The notes under the pieces are model-generated. The model saw only the letters and a program-made list of their open reading frames with translations. It was not told the origin of the DNA and did no database searches. From Methylibium sp. (lineage in GTDB: Bacteria; Pseudomonadota; Gammaproteobacteria; Burkholderiales; Burkholderiaceae_C), in the NCBI GenBank assembly GCA_013824165.1, contig PNNH01000085.1:1-56825 (forward strand): 56,825 nucleotides of DNA, in the 5' to 3' direction. Position 1 is the first letter of the stretch, and each line of letters begins with the position of its first letter. This document shows, piece by piece, positions 8,744 through 16,294 of the stretch. Made by a program: the position numbers and the translations under genes.

Positions 8744-10537
8744 TTACCTCGGCCATCGACTCAGCCAAGCCTCAATGGCCGCGACTGCGTGGATCTGGCT
8801 GATAGGGCCAGGAAGAACCGTCGGTCGTCCGGACAGCAGAGTCTCAACCTTTGCGCGGTCGAGCAAGCCGCGGCGGCAAAGTTCTCCGTCGAGCAACAGG
8901 CTGCGTACCAGGTCGAGATTGGCTTGCAGTACCGCCTTGATGTGTGACTCCATACCTCCCTTGGTGCGGCGCTGGATGATCTGCGGCGGCAGATCCGGGG
9001 CGAAGGCTTGTCTGGCCAGCGCGCGGCCTTGTCCGCCATGGGTCAGCACATAGGTGGGCAGGCGAAGGCAGAGTTCGATCAGCGGCTGCGAGAGCAATGG
9101 GTTGACAAGTTCAGGTGCAGAGTCTTGCTCGAACGGGTCGTAGTAGCCGATCGGATGCATCAGGGCAACGGTCTGTGTGTACTTGCCGATCGGCAGATCG
9201 TTGGCCTCACCAAAGGCTGGATGGATGAAGCGCTGCCAATCCAAGGCCTCATGCTGAATGTCTTCGGAAAGCAGGCCCGCGTATCCTCTTGGCACTCGCG
9301 CAGCGAGCTTGGGGCGAACTCGCTCCTGCGCTGCTTGCGCGATTGCTTGCCAGAACGACACCTTGCCGAGCCTCGCTGCGTCCAGCGCGGCGGCTGCAAA
9401 GCCGGCGTCCAGCCCACGGATCTGCAGGTAGTCGGCCGCCGGCCACCACATGGGTATCTCGAAGAAGAGCGCATCGCCGCCAGCACCGGTGAACATGGCG
9501 GGCGCAGCGTAGGCCGATGCCAAGCGTGCGTCGGTGCCCGAGTTCATCCACCCGATGTAGGGAACCGGGTCCGCCATGCGAGCGATCTGCAGCACCTGCT
9601 CGATGCGGTAGGCGGCGTCTCGTTCGCGCTCAAGCAGATCGCGCCCTACGCGTGCTGCGCTTTGCCTGGCGTAGAGGCGTTCGTCACTGTCGGCACCCGG
9701 TGAGTAGTAGTTCAAGCAGATCACCGTCGCCTGGGTGTTCCCAGGATCTAGGCAGCTCAAGAGGATTGAGGAGTCCACACCACCCGACAGCCGCAAGAGC
9801 AGGGTTTCATAGCAAGAAGCCCAGGCGCTGGCACAGGTCCGCACGGTGCTTCTCAGCAGTTGCGCTGCGTCGCTGGCATGGCTCTCACTCGGAAATCGGG
9901 CGATATCTACCGCATTCCAAAGCAGCGTGGGCTCGTCTAGGTGGAGGTCGAACACTTCGCCTGGGAGTACATGCAGTACCCCGTCCAGAGTTGTCTCGCG
10001 CCCAGTCACCGTGCCGCGCAGCAGCTGCGCCGTCAAGGCGTCCCAGCTCACTCTGGGAGGCGCTGCACCGGCCAGCATGCCGAGCGCGTCTTCCAGCCAG
10101 GAGAAGATCACCGACACACCGTTGTGCCGCAGTCGAAAGCAGGGCAGTGCCCCGCTCGGATCGCGCAGCACGCAGCTTGAACCTGAAGCAGCAGGCAGAA
10201 AGGCGACATAGCGCCCCCAGAAGTCGTTCACCAGAGTGCGACCGCCACTCTGCAGGATGCTTGCCGCCTCTTCACTGTCGAGCGTCATACCTGACGCGAT
10301 CGGCGGATGCGGCTCATGACGGCGGAACAGCCTGCCCAGTACGACGCCGTCGGCGCTCTGCAAACGGGTCACCTCGTTGACGCCCGGCGTTGCCCCTGTC
10401 GTAAAAACTTGCAGCCCGGGCCGAAGCAGTGCGGCTTCCCATCCTGCGCGTCCCTGCCAATCTCGACCCAGCCGTCGCGCTGCGGCGGCTGCGACCGTCT
10501 GGGTCTCATCCCATGCGATGGCGATGTATCGGAACAT
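8744..10537 (-). CDS. Lasso peptide cyclase C (asparagine-synthetase-like macrolactam synthetase)
   Basis: This 597-aa protein starts MFRYIAIAWD, the usual start of lasso cyclases, and lacks the N-terminal Cys of glutamine-using asparagine synthetases. Its synthetase domain carries the ATP-pyrophosphatase loop LSGGVDSSILL (SGGVDSS at residues 251-257), and later GAGGDALFFE and RRTKGGME. The enzyme adenylates the ring acidic side chain of the precursor and joins it to the freed N-terminal amine. The start at 10537 is 17 bp after the B gene stop, so B and C are co-transcribed; the longer upstream frame is only overlap with gene B. It is the last gene of the A-B-C operon. Confidence 0.92.
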   Translation of the reverse strand: MFRYIAIAWDETQTVAAAAARRLGRDWQGRAGWEAALLRPGLQVFTTGATPGVNEVTRLQSADGVVLGRLFRRHEPHPPIASGMTLDSEEAASILQSGGRTLVNDFWGRYVAFLPAASGSSCVLRDPSGALPCFRLRHNGVSVIFSWLEDALGMLAGAAPPRVSWDALTAQLLRGTVTGRETTLDGVLHVLPGEVFDLHLDEPTLLWNAVDIARFPSESHASDAAQLLRSTVRTCASAWASCYETLLLRLSGGVDSSILLSCLDPGNTQATVICLNYYSPGADSDERLYARQSAARVGRDLLERERDAAYRIEQVLQIARMADPVPYIGWMNSGTDARLASAYAAPAMFTGAGGDALFFEIPMWWPAADYLQIRGLDAGFAAAALDAARLGKVSFWQAIAQAAQERVRPKLAARVPRGYAGLLSEDIQHEALDWQRFIHPAFGEANDLPIGKYTQTVALMHPIGYYDPFEQDSAPELVNPLLSQPLIELCLRLPTYVLTHGGQGRALARQAFAPDLPPQIIQRRTKGGMESHIKAVLQANLDLVRSLLLDGELCRRGLLDRAKVETLLSGRPTVLPGPISQIHAVAAIEAWLSRWPR

Positions 10538-10554
10538 GGCGGTAGGCGTCCGGT

Positions 10555-11316
10555 CTAGACAACGAGGATTGGGCGGAATTGCCGCACGTGCTCGTGGCTG
10601 TCGTTCAGCACCATGTGACCGCTTTGCACCCATGAATGGGCACCGAATGGACTTGTTCTGACGCCGATCACCCATTGCGAGCGCAGTCCCTCTGTCGCAA
10701 GGAAGCTGACCAATGCCAGGGAGTCGTGCAGGCATCTCTCGCGTGTGCTGAAGGCGAAGGGGCGAAGCGACTCGTAGGCGACCATCCTGGTGCTGATCGC
10801 ATCGAGAGAATCGGACAGGGGTCCCCTGAGCATTTCTTGCCGAGCGGCTACAGTCAGGGCGATCCAGTGGAGAGAGCGCCTGCGCAGCCACCAAGCCGTG
10901 ATCGCTGCACTGGCCAGGAAGTTTCCGATCCTGCGTGCAGTGAGCGCCTCTTGCCTCAGCGCTGTGCTCGGCTCCAGCGACGAGGTCGCTTCCTCGCACT
11001 GGGCGTGATTGAAGGTGTTGCTCAGAGAGTTGAACGATATTTCGGTCACAAGGCCGCGCTCAATGAGTCGTCGTGTCAGCGCAGCGGCGGAGCTTGAACC
11101 GGAGTGGATGACGGCAGGTTCCACACGCGCTGGCCAGTCTTCGATGTGCGCGGCCAATGCCTTGGCAGTCAATCCATCGATCCCCAGGTAGCGGTTCTGA
11201 CGCAGGTCGAGCAGGATGACTTGGCCAGTGCTTTGACCATCGTCTTGCTCTTTAACCTGGCAGGCGCGTACATGCGCTGCGAGCCTGAGATGCGGGCCAG
11301 GGATCGGAACTTGCAT
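10555..11316 (-). CDS. Lasso peptide B protein: RRE (PqqD-like) plus transglutaminase-like leader peptidase
   Basis: This 253-aa fused B protein has an N-terminal RiPP recognition element of PqqD type (residues about 8-95, ILLDLRQNRYLGIDGLTAKA) that binds the leader. A C-terminal transglutaminase-like protease domain carries the expected triad Cys195 (RERCLHDS), His227 (FGAHSWVQ) and Asp239 (MVLNDS). It removes the leader after the Thr at position -2 of the precursor. The start at 11316 follows GGAGAGAGTG; the more upstream ATG at 11391 falls inside the A-B hairpin. Fusion of B1 and B2 into one protein is the usual state in proteobacterial clusters. Confidence 0.92.
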   Translation of the reverse strand: MQVPIPGPHLRLAAHVRACQVKEQDDGQSTGQVILLDLRQNRYLGIDGLTAKALAAHIEDWPARVEPAVIHSGSSSAAALTRRLIERGLVTEISFNSLSNTFNHAQCEEATSSLEPSTALRQEALTARRIGNFLASAAITAWWLRRRSLHWIALTVAARQEMLRGPLSDSLDAISTRMVAYESLRPFAFSTRERCLHDSLALVSFLATEGLRSQWVIGVRTSPFGAHSWVQSGHMVLNDSHEHVRQFRPILVV

Positions 11317-11378
11317 CACTCTCTCCGATGGGGCTGAATGCGCTTCGTGGCCGCGCTCTTCGTGAGCTTCAACTTCTG

Positions 11379-11409
11379 GGGCGCGCACCACCGAAGGCAG
11401 TGCGCGCCC
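11379..11409 (-). repeat. Strong hairpin between precursor gene A and genes B-C
   Basis: Read on the minus strand, GGGCGCGCAC and GTGCGCGCCC form a perfect 10-bp stem around an 11-base loop that contains CTTCGG, a stable UUCG-type tetraloop. It begins 11 bases after the precursor stop. There is no T-run, so it is more likely a partial terminator, RNA stabiliser or processing element than a full terminator. It would let the precursor mRNA outnumber the enzyme mRNA. Confidence 0.75.
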
Positions 11410-11419
11410 ACCTCCTTGC

Positions 11420-11554
11420 TTAGCCTTCAGGCCGCCCTTGGATCAGCGGGTTGTCTTCGGCGAAGACCAGGGCAGGAACGCCCAGAGTCAGCGCCTTGGC
11501 ATCGCCGAGGTCGACGAGTTGCAGTTCCAGATCCGGCTCGTTTTGCTTGTCCAT
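11420..11554 (-). CDS. Lasso peptide precursor A (rubrivinodin-like, predicted 9-residue ring)
   Basis: This 44-aa gene has a strong ribosome site (GAAGGAG, 7 bases before ATG at 11554). The leader is 24 residues and ends LTL with Thr at position -2, the mark used by lasso proteases. The predicted core is the last 20 residues, GVPALVFAEDNPLIQGRPEG, with Gly1 as ring amine and Glu9 as ring acid; a tail of 11 residues would thread the ring. Rubrivinodin, from memory, begins GAPSLINSEDNP, so both share a GxPxL...EDNP pattern. Asp10 would give a 10-residue ring and is less likely. It is followed by genes B and C in the same direction. Confidence 0.9.
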   Translation of the reverse strand: MDKQNEPDLELQLVDLGDAKALTLGVPALVFAEDNPLIQGRPEG

Positions 11555-11873
11555 GATGGACTCCTTCAGGTTGATGTTGAGACCGATTCGCCCTGGATCC
11601 TTTGGACTTCGGGCGGAGTCAAGGTAGCCTGATCGGCCGCTGTGGTCGATGGATTGGTCTGAGTCCCCGCGGATGTTCGGCTGGGTTTGAAATGCGCTTT
11701 CATGGCGGCAGCTCGGCCCTTGGCTGGGATGTGATTGGGGGTAACGAGTGCTGACTCGTTCGGCCGCGCCACTTCCGCGGGGGGCATTTGCTGCTGCGGG
11801 TTTCCACCCAGCAGGCAATCCGTTATTTCGGCTTGCGAGGTGAGGGAAGTGGCGTCGAAATCGTCATTGCTCA
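11555..11873. other. Divergent promoter region of the lasso operon
   Basis: This 319-bp spacer separates the precursor gene (minus) from the transposase-like gene (plus). It must carry the lasso operon promoter. On the minus strand TTGACT at 11618-11623 resembles a -35 box, but no good -10 lies at the right distance. A 102-codon minus frame here starts only at TTG, has biased low-complexity content and is not called as a gene. Confidence 0.3.
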
Positions 11874-12905
11874 ATGGGCTGCTCCATCGCTACCGACATG
11901 GATGCACGGACGTGGAGTCTGTGCTGGCAGGCCGCGGTCGGTCGCAGCTTCTACTTGGACCCATGGCTTGCAGAACGGATCCGCAGTCGACTGATTGGTG
12001 CGCATCAGCGTTCGGGGCGAGTCCTGATCGACTATTTGCAGTTGCCTGGCGAGATCCACGTCATCGCACGGATCCGGGCTGGCGACTCGGTGAGCGGTGT
12101 GGCCCGGGCTTTCGGGAACGTCGTGTCGCGCTGGGTGAGGGAATCGCAGCCGGTTCGCAGTCCGGTGCTGGCCGGGCCTTATCGAGCCCTTCTGCTTGAG
12201 TCAGATGAGGCCTTGCGGCGCGAAGTGCGCATGCTTGCATGGCGACCCGTGTCGCAGCAGTTGTGTGTCACGCCGACCCATCATCCGCACGGCGCATTGC
12301 GTATCGCCTTAGGACTTTCGCCATCGAAAGGCTTCGATGCGCGACCATTGCTGCTTCATTTTGGCGACACGGTCCCGGCGGCCCGTTCGGCGCTACGAAC
12401 ATGGATTTCGAGGCGGCCTTCGGAGCAGGACTGGCGCGCTTGGGAGTTGACGCGGGGACTGGAGCTGGCCACTGGCGGCGCCGGCCCTCAAGCGATGGTG
12501 GCCAAGTCAGTGGACGCCGCCGCGGCGAGGCTGATCGCAGCCGGAGGTGGCTATGGCATCGACGGTGCGCTGGAACTGCTGGCTGGCTGGGTGACTGCAA
12601 AGATCCAACCGGCAAGCGCACCAAGTCTTCATGGAGATTCAAGCACATGGGCTGTGCGAGGTCGGGCCCTCGTTGCCTGCTTGGCCGTCAATCATCGCCT
12701 GTGCTCGGCGTCGTCGGTAGCACGGTACTTCCATCGCGCGAAGGCGACGCTCAGCGAGCAGATGAGCGCGTGCCGGAGCCGTCCAGCTGATCGGCAAATA
12801 CTCGCTACGCCCTTGCATCGAATATTGGAGGAGTCCGCGACTTTGAGGGGCGGGATTGCAATCCATACGCATCGCAGCGGTGGCCTGGGACGACAGATGC
12901 CGTGA
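11874..12905 (+). CDS. Y1/REP-associated transposase-like protein, probably catalytically dead, with C-terminal HTH
   Basis: This 343-aa protein follows the layout of Y1 transposase-like proteins. The N-terminal RSFYLDPWLAERIRSRL and DYLQLPGEIHVIARI stand where active enzymes have Y-MPNHVHLL. The first His of the HUH pair is Glu60 here and only His62 remains. The middle part (ALRREVRMLAWRP, GALRIALGLSPS) fits the same family. The C-terminus (ALVACLAVNHRLCSASSVARYFHRAKATLSEQ, split over about residues 265-300) looks like the DnaA-type HTH of these proteins. It is divergent from the lasso precursor. Loss of the metal site suggests a DNA-binding role or decay. The start could also be ATG at 11898. 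Confidence 0.55.
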   Translation: MGCSIATDMDARTWSLCWQAAVGRSFYLDPWLAERIRSRLIGAHQRSGRVLIDYLQLPGEIHVIARIRAGDSVSGVARAFGNVVSRWVRESQPVRSPVLAGPYRALLLESDEALRREVRMLAWRPVSQQLCVTPTHHPHGALRIALGLSPSKGFDARPLLLHFGDTVPAARSALRTWISRRPSEQDWRAWELTRGLELATGGAGPQAMVAKSVDAAAARLIAAGGGYGIDGALELLAGWVTAKIQPASAPSLHGDSSTWAVRGRALVACLAVNHRLCSASSVARYFHRAKATLSEQMSACRSRPADRQILATPLHRILEESATLRGGIAIHTHRSGGLGRQMP

Positions 12906-12962
12906 ATGTGATCACGTCGTGTGTGCGTTGCCGCCGCATCAGGGCTCTGGGGAATGCGCGCA

Positions 12963-13184
12963 TCAGTGTGCAGGGGGTCTGCCTTCGATCCAGGTCTCAA
13001 GATCAACCTGCCGCCAGGCCACCGCCCGGTCGGCAATACGGACAGGCTCTGGGAACTGGTGCTTGGCGATCAAGCGGTAGATGGTGGATCGCCCCAGCCC
13101 TGTGATCTGGAGGACCATGGGCAGGCGGAAGAACTTCGGCGGATCTTGATCCGAGCCTGCGATCTTGTAGGGAAGAGACTGCAT
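12963..13184 (-). CDS. AlpA-family phage/island regulatory protein
   Basis: This 73-aa protein has a MerR-like winged helix typical of AlpA: FFRLPMVLQITGLGRSTIYR, then LIAKHQFPEPVRI and AVAWRQVDLETWI. Such small proteins act as excisionase-type or transcription regulators of integrated elements. The start at 13184 is chosen because GGAG lies 6 bases upstream; a GTG four codons earlier is possible. No integrase is present nearby, so the element it served is either gone or outside the window. Confidence 0.8.
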   Translation of the reverse strand: MQSLPYKIAGSDQDPPKFFRLPMVLQITGLGRSTIYRLIAKHQFPEPVRIADRAVAWRQVDLETWIEGRPPAH

Positions 13185-13634
13185 GCGATGCTCCACTGCC
13201 GTTCCCTATCACTCTATGCGTGGACGGCGGCAGCGCCACCGCTGAAATCTCACTCAAATCATGTGCTGCATTTCTTGCTCGGATGGCGCGCCAGAATGTC
13301 TTGCATACGCGCACTCTCGGCGTTTGCTAGATGCGCTTCGGCCAGAAGTAGGGCAGTGGCTTGAAGGGCTCAAGCTCTGCCTTGCTGCTGCTGGGGAATC
13401 GAGGCGGTAGCAAATGCCACATGGTGCTCATGCGACAGGTCGGGCCCGAAGTGCATCGTCAGGGACGGAGCACTGGTCCACTCGTTGTGTGAACTTGGCG
13501 CGTGATCAACGAGCTGCTCTCAGGACGATCAGGTAGTCAAGCGTTCGCTGTGGCAACGCGATGGCTGCTTCTGACCGAGCTTGAAAATGACGGTCAGGTC
13601 GCGCGCAAGCTTATGCAGTGGTGCTTGGTTGCGC
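13185..13634. other. Gene-free stretch between AlpA and HU genes
   Basis: About 450 bp holds only short, unconvincing frames on either strand. I see no repeat, promoter or RNA gene that I can support. It may be decayed mobile-element DNA given its neighbours. Confidence 0.3.
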
Positions 13635-13907
13635 TCACTTGATGGCGTCCTTCATGACCTGACCGGGAGTCCACTTGGGTGCTTTGGAGGCTTTGACTTT
13701 GATGGGCTCACCGGTTCGAGGATTGCGCAGTTCGCGGGCGGGGCGCTTTGTAACGCTGAAGGTACCGAAGCCGACCAGCGTGACCTTGTCGCCCTTCTTC
13801 AAGGTCTTTTGGATGCCGCCGAGCAATGCTTCCAGGGCCCGTTTTGCAGCAGCCGTGGAGATATCGGCCTCGGCGGCGATGCGCAGAATGAGGTCGTTTT
13901 TGTTCAT
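13635..13907 (-). CDS. HU-family DNA-binding protein
   Basis: This 90-aa protein has the normal HU length and sequence: MNKNDLILRIAAEADIST, then VTLVGFGTFSVTKRPAR and RNPRTGEPIKVKAS. It is a histone-like dimer that bends DNA; the GFGTF and RNPRTGE segments form the beta-arms. The start at 13907 matches the family; a longer frame to 13970 has no family support. No strong ribosome site is seen. It stands alone in an accessory region and is probably a secondary paralogue rather than the main cellular HU. Confidence 0.93.
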   Translation of the reverse strand: MNKNDLILRIAAEADISTAAAKRALEALLGGIQKTLKKGDKVTLVGFGTFSVTKRPARELRNPRTGEPIKVKASKAPKWTPGQVMKDAIK

Positions 13908-13991
13908 GGGGTGTAGGTTACACCGCCTGTCCAGTGGGGACGTTCGGGCGTTCCCTGCCTGCAGTTTCATCGCGGCATATCGAAGCAGTTG

Positions 13992-14116
13992 CCGCGGACG
14001 TCAGGGGGCACTTAGAGGCATTTTTTTTTTAGATGGTGCAACTTCGGTTGTAGCTGGCTCTTACTGTTTTTGCAGTGTAAGTGCCCAGTTAACCCGTCGT
14101 TTCCGGATGTCCGCGG
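13992..14116. repeat. Nested inverted repeats, possible insertion-sequence ends
   Basis: Two inverted pairs lie in the gene-free stretch 13908-14305. The outer pair is CCGCGGACGTC (13992-14002) and GATGTCCGCGG (14106-14116), one mismatch. The inner pair is GGGCACTTA (14006-14014) and TAAGTGCCC (14078-14086), perfect. Between them lies a run of ten T (14021-14030). The GTAAGTGCCC end facing right resembles IS66-type termini from memory. The pattern could be two facing remnants of one IS family. No transposase frame remains, and the rest of the stretch holds nothing recognisable. Confidence 0.4.
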
Positions 14117-14305
14117 TCTGCGTGGTTCCTTTGTCCAAGGCGCTTCAGGAATTGGATGGTGGCGACTTTGCTGAGCATCCTGCGCCTGCCGGCGGACGAC
14201 TCACCTGATAAGGAAGCGGGCGGTCTACTGCATCGACTGTCGCCAGACGGCCTGCTGCCACCTTGCTGGCGCCAATGGGGGCGCGTTCTTCGCGCAGCGA
14301 AACAA

Positions 14306-14917
14306 TTAGTGGCTGTGTGGCGCTAGTTTCTGCAGATCCTGTGGCAATTGCTTGCGCAACGAGGCGAGGCGTAGCAGCGCACCGCCGTGTCGGGCGCGGA
14401 AGGGCTGGGCTGCGGCTTGGCTGGAAAAGGCCGGCAGATTGCCGGCACGCATTGGCCCGAGCAGGCTGGATTCGTGAAGGTAAAGCGCCTCATTGGCATC
14501 CAGCCAGGCGCTGGTTGCGTAGTCGCTCACATAGACCGAAGCGATCTCGGTGGCCTGGCGGCCTGGCGTGTAGCGGCTCACTTGCTGCAGATAGTGGAAC
14601 AGGCTGAGCGGTGAATCCAGAAACTGGGCTTGGCCGTCGGTGAAGATCACCTGCGCTGCCCAGCGCCTCTGTCGTGCCGGGAACATGCCGCAGACGGGAC
14701 AGCGTGCCTGCTCCGGCACCTCACGGGCCTCCAATGGCGACAGGCCGCTGGCTGGGTCATGCGCAAAGGTCGGCGCGACGATGCAGATGTCCTCGGGCGC
14801 GGCATTGGTATGGCCGCCTTGGCCGCGCGCGCGCGTGGCCAGATAACCACTACCGGTCAAGGCGGGTAGTGCCAGCAGCAGGGTACCGCGCAACAGGCGA
14901 CGGCGGGAAAGACTCAT
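14306..14917 (-). CDS. Second NosL-like protein (Tat-exported, CPVCGM metal motif)
   Basis: This 203-aa protein has a Tat-type signal (SRRRLLRGTLLLALPALTG) and a NosL domain with CPVCGM at residues 73-78, the copper-binding motif of nitrous-oxide reductase accessory protein NosL. Unlike the gene before it there is no lipobox Cys, so it is probably soluble in the periplasm. It follows the first nosL by 13 bp and is the last gene of the nos operon. It may deliver copper to NosZ as a partner of the first NosL. A NosL call is good; the division of labour is unknown. Confidence 0.85.
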   Translation of the reverse strand: MSLSRRRLLRGTLLLALPALTGSGYLATRARGQGGHTNAAPEDICIVAPTFAHDPASGLSPLEAREVPEQARCPVCGMFPARQRRWAAQVIFTDGQAQFLDSPLSLFHYLQQVSRYTPGRQATEIASVYVSDYATSAWLDANEALYLHESSLLGPMRAGNLPAFSSQAAAQPFRARHGGALLRLASLRKQLPQDLQKLAPHSH

Positions 14918-14930
14918 GCGCTGGCTCGTT

Positions 14931-15470
14931 TCACATTCGGGTGTCGTGCAGCGCGCCGCCGCTCAAGTCCACCATCTCGGGCTTGATTTCGGCATAGCGC
15001 AGCGCCTTGCCGCCCCACTGCTGGGCGAAAACCTTGGCGGCCGCCTCATCGGCGAAAGACGCGGCGGTCGGGCCCATCGAGCCGCGCCGCTTGCTGCCAA
15101 GCACGAAGAACGCGCTGCGGGCGTCAATCCAGTGGCCGCGTGGCTGTTCCCAGTCGGCCTGGGCCATGTCCTGCACATAGGCGGATTGCAGCGCGCGCAC
15201 CTGCTCGGGGCGCAGCAGCGTCGACAGCAGCTCTACCGTGTCACAGAACCACTGCGTCTGCTGGTCACCCACGTAGCGCAGCTGTCCCTTGGGGCCGGGG
15301 TATTCGGCCAGCAGCATGCCGTCCAGCGAGCAGCTGGCCTGGGCGCTGAAGTCCTGCGGGGCGTTGCCGGCGCTGTCGTCCTTGCGGCTGCAGGCGACCA
15401 GGCCCAGCGCGGCCAAGCCGGCGCAGCCGCACAGCAGGCGGCGCCGGCTGTGGTCGTGTTTGATGTTCAT
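14931..15470 (-). CDS. nosL: NosL, copper chaperone lipoprotein for nitrous-oxide reductase
   Basis: This 179-aa protein has an Arg-rich signal (HSRRRLLCGCAGL), a likely lipobox ending at Cys27 (GLVAC) and the NosL motif CSLDGM at 47-52. NosL carries Cu(I) to the NosDFY complex for CuZ assembly on the periplasmic side of the inner membrane. Its start overlaps the nosY stop by 4 bp (ATGA). Here the first motif is Cys-x-x-x-Gly-Met with a single Cys, whereas the neighbouring copy has two, so the two proteins probably bind copper differently. Confidence 0.9.
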   Translation of the reverse strand: MNIKHDHSRRRLLCGCAGLAALGLVACSRKDDSAGNAPQDFSAQASCSLDGMLLAEYPGPKGQLRYVGDQQTQWFCDTVELLSTLLRPEQVRALQSAYVQDMAQADWEQPRGHWIDARSAFFVLGSKRRGSMGPTAASFADEAAAKVFAQQWGGKALRYAEIKPEMVDLSGGALHDTRM

Positions 15471-16294
15471 GGTTTGAATCTCCAGCAAGCCAGTGCCAGT
15501 GGGCCAACGATCCAGGCCAGCATGGCGCCGCCCATCAGCCAGGCTTGACCTAGCGCGGGCGGCACGATGCTGGCGAGACCGTAGAGTCGACGCACATCGT
15601 CCAGCGAGAACACATTGAGGATGCGGAATACATCCGCGGGATTGAGTAGCAGCAGATAGGCAAAGCCATCGCCGCCCAAGGCACCACCACTGGCCACGAG
15701 CAGTCCCAGTAGCAGAAGATCGAACACCAGCACCATCGCGAACCACAGCGCGATTGCCAGGCCCGAGGCGCGGGTGCGGTCGCGCGCCAGAACCGATAGC
15801 AACAGGGCCAGACTCAGGAATGCCAGGCCCAGCAGCACCGAGCTCAGCACGAAGCCGGCGTAGTGGTAGACCCCGGCGCTGCCGAAGCGCTGGAACAGCA
15901 GCACAGCCACCAGGGCAAAGCCCGCCAGCGTCGATAGCGTCAGCGCGGCGGCCAAGCCCAGGTACTTGCCCAGCAACAGTTCCAGGCGCGTGATAGGTAG
16001 CGCCAGAAGAAGGTCCAGCGAGCCGCGTTCGCGCTCTCCGACGATGGCGTCGAAGCCCAGCAGCAGCGCGATCAGCGGGATCAGGTAGATGACCAGGGAG
16101 ACCAGACTGGCGATGGTCAGCTCGATTGAGCGAGGTCCGATCTGGCCTTGGGCAGCGGCGCCAAAGTAAGTGATGGCCAGTGAGAACAGCGTGAATACCA
16201 GCGCCACCGCGAGCACCCAGCGGTTACGCAGGCGGTCGCGGAACTCTTTGGTGGCCAAGGCGGTGACCTGGCTCAACTGCAGGCGCGCGCTCAT
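15467..16294 (-). CDS. nosY: NosY, ABC transporter permease for NosZ maturation
   Basis: This 275-aa integral membrane protein has about six hydrophobic segments and a conserved N-terminal cytoplasmic lead (ATKEFRDRLRNRW). The segment DAIVGERERGSLDLLLALPI is typical of NosY and related ABC-2 permeases. It pairs with the ATPase NosF and the periplasmic NosD to supply copper and sulfide parts of the CuZ site. Its start overlaps nosF and its stop overlaps nosL, each by 4 bp, showing tight translational coupling. Confidence 0.94.
   Translation of the reverse strand: MSARLQLSQVTALATKEFRDRLRNRWVLAVALVFTLFSLAITYFGAAAQGQIGPRSIELTIASLVSLVIYLIPLIALLLGFDAIVGERERGSLDLLLALPITRLELLLGKYLGLAAALTLSTLAGFALVAVLLFQRFGSAGVYHYAGFVLSSVLLGLAFLSLALLLSVLARDRTRASGLAIALWFAMVLVFDLLLLGLLVASGGALGGDGFAYLLLLNPADVFRILNVFSLDDVRRLYGLASIVPPALGQAWLMGGAMLAWIVGPLALACWRFKP

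Noticed and set aside
11566-11874. A 102-codon minus-strand frame upstream of the lasso precursor
   Set aside because: It begins only at TTG without a ribosome site and occupies the presumed promoter region of the operon.
14021-14030. A run of ten T as a rho-independent terminator
   Set aside because: No stem of useful length precedes it, and no plus-strand gene ends just upstream.
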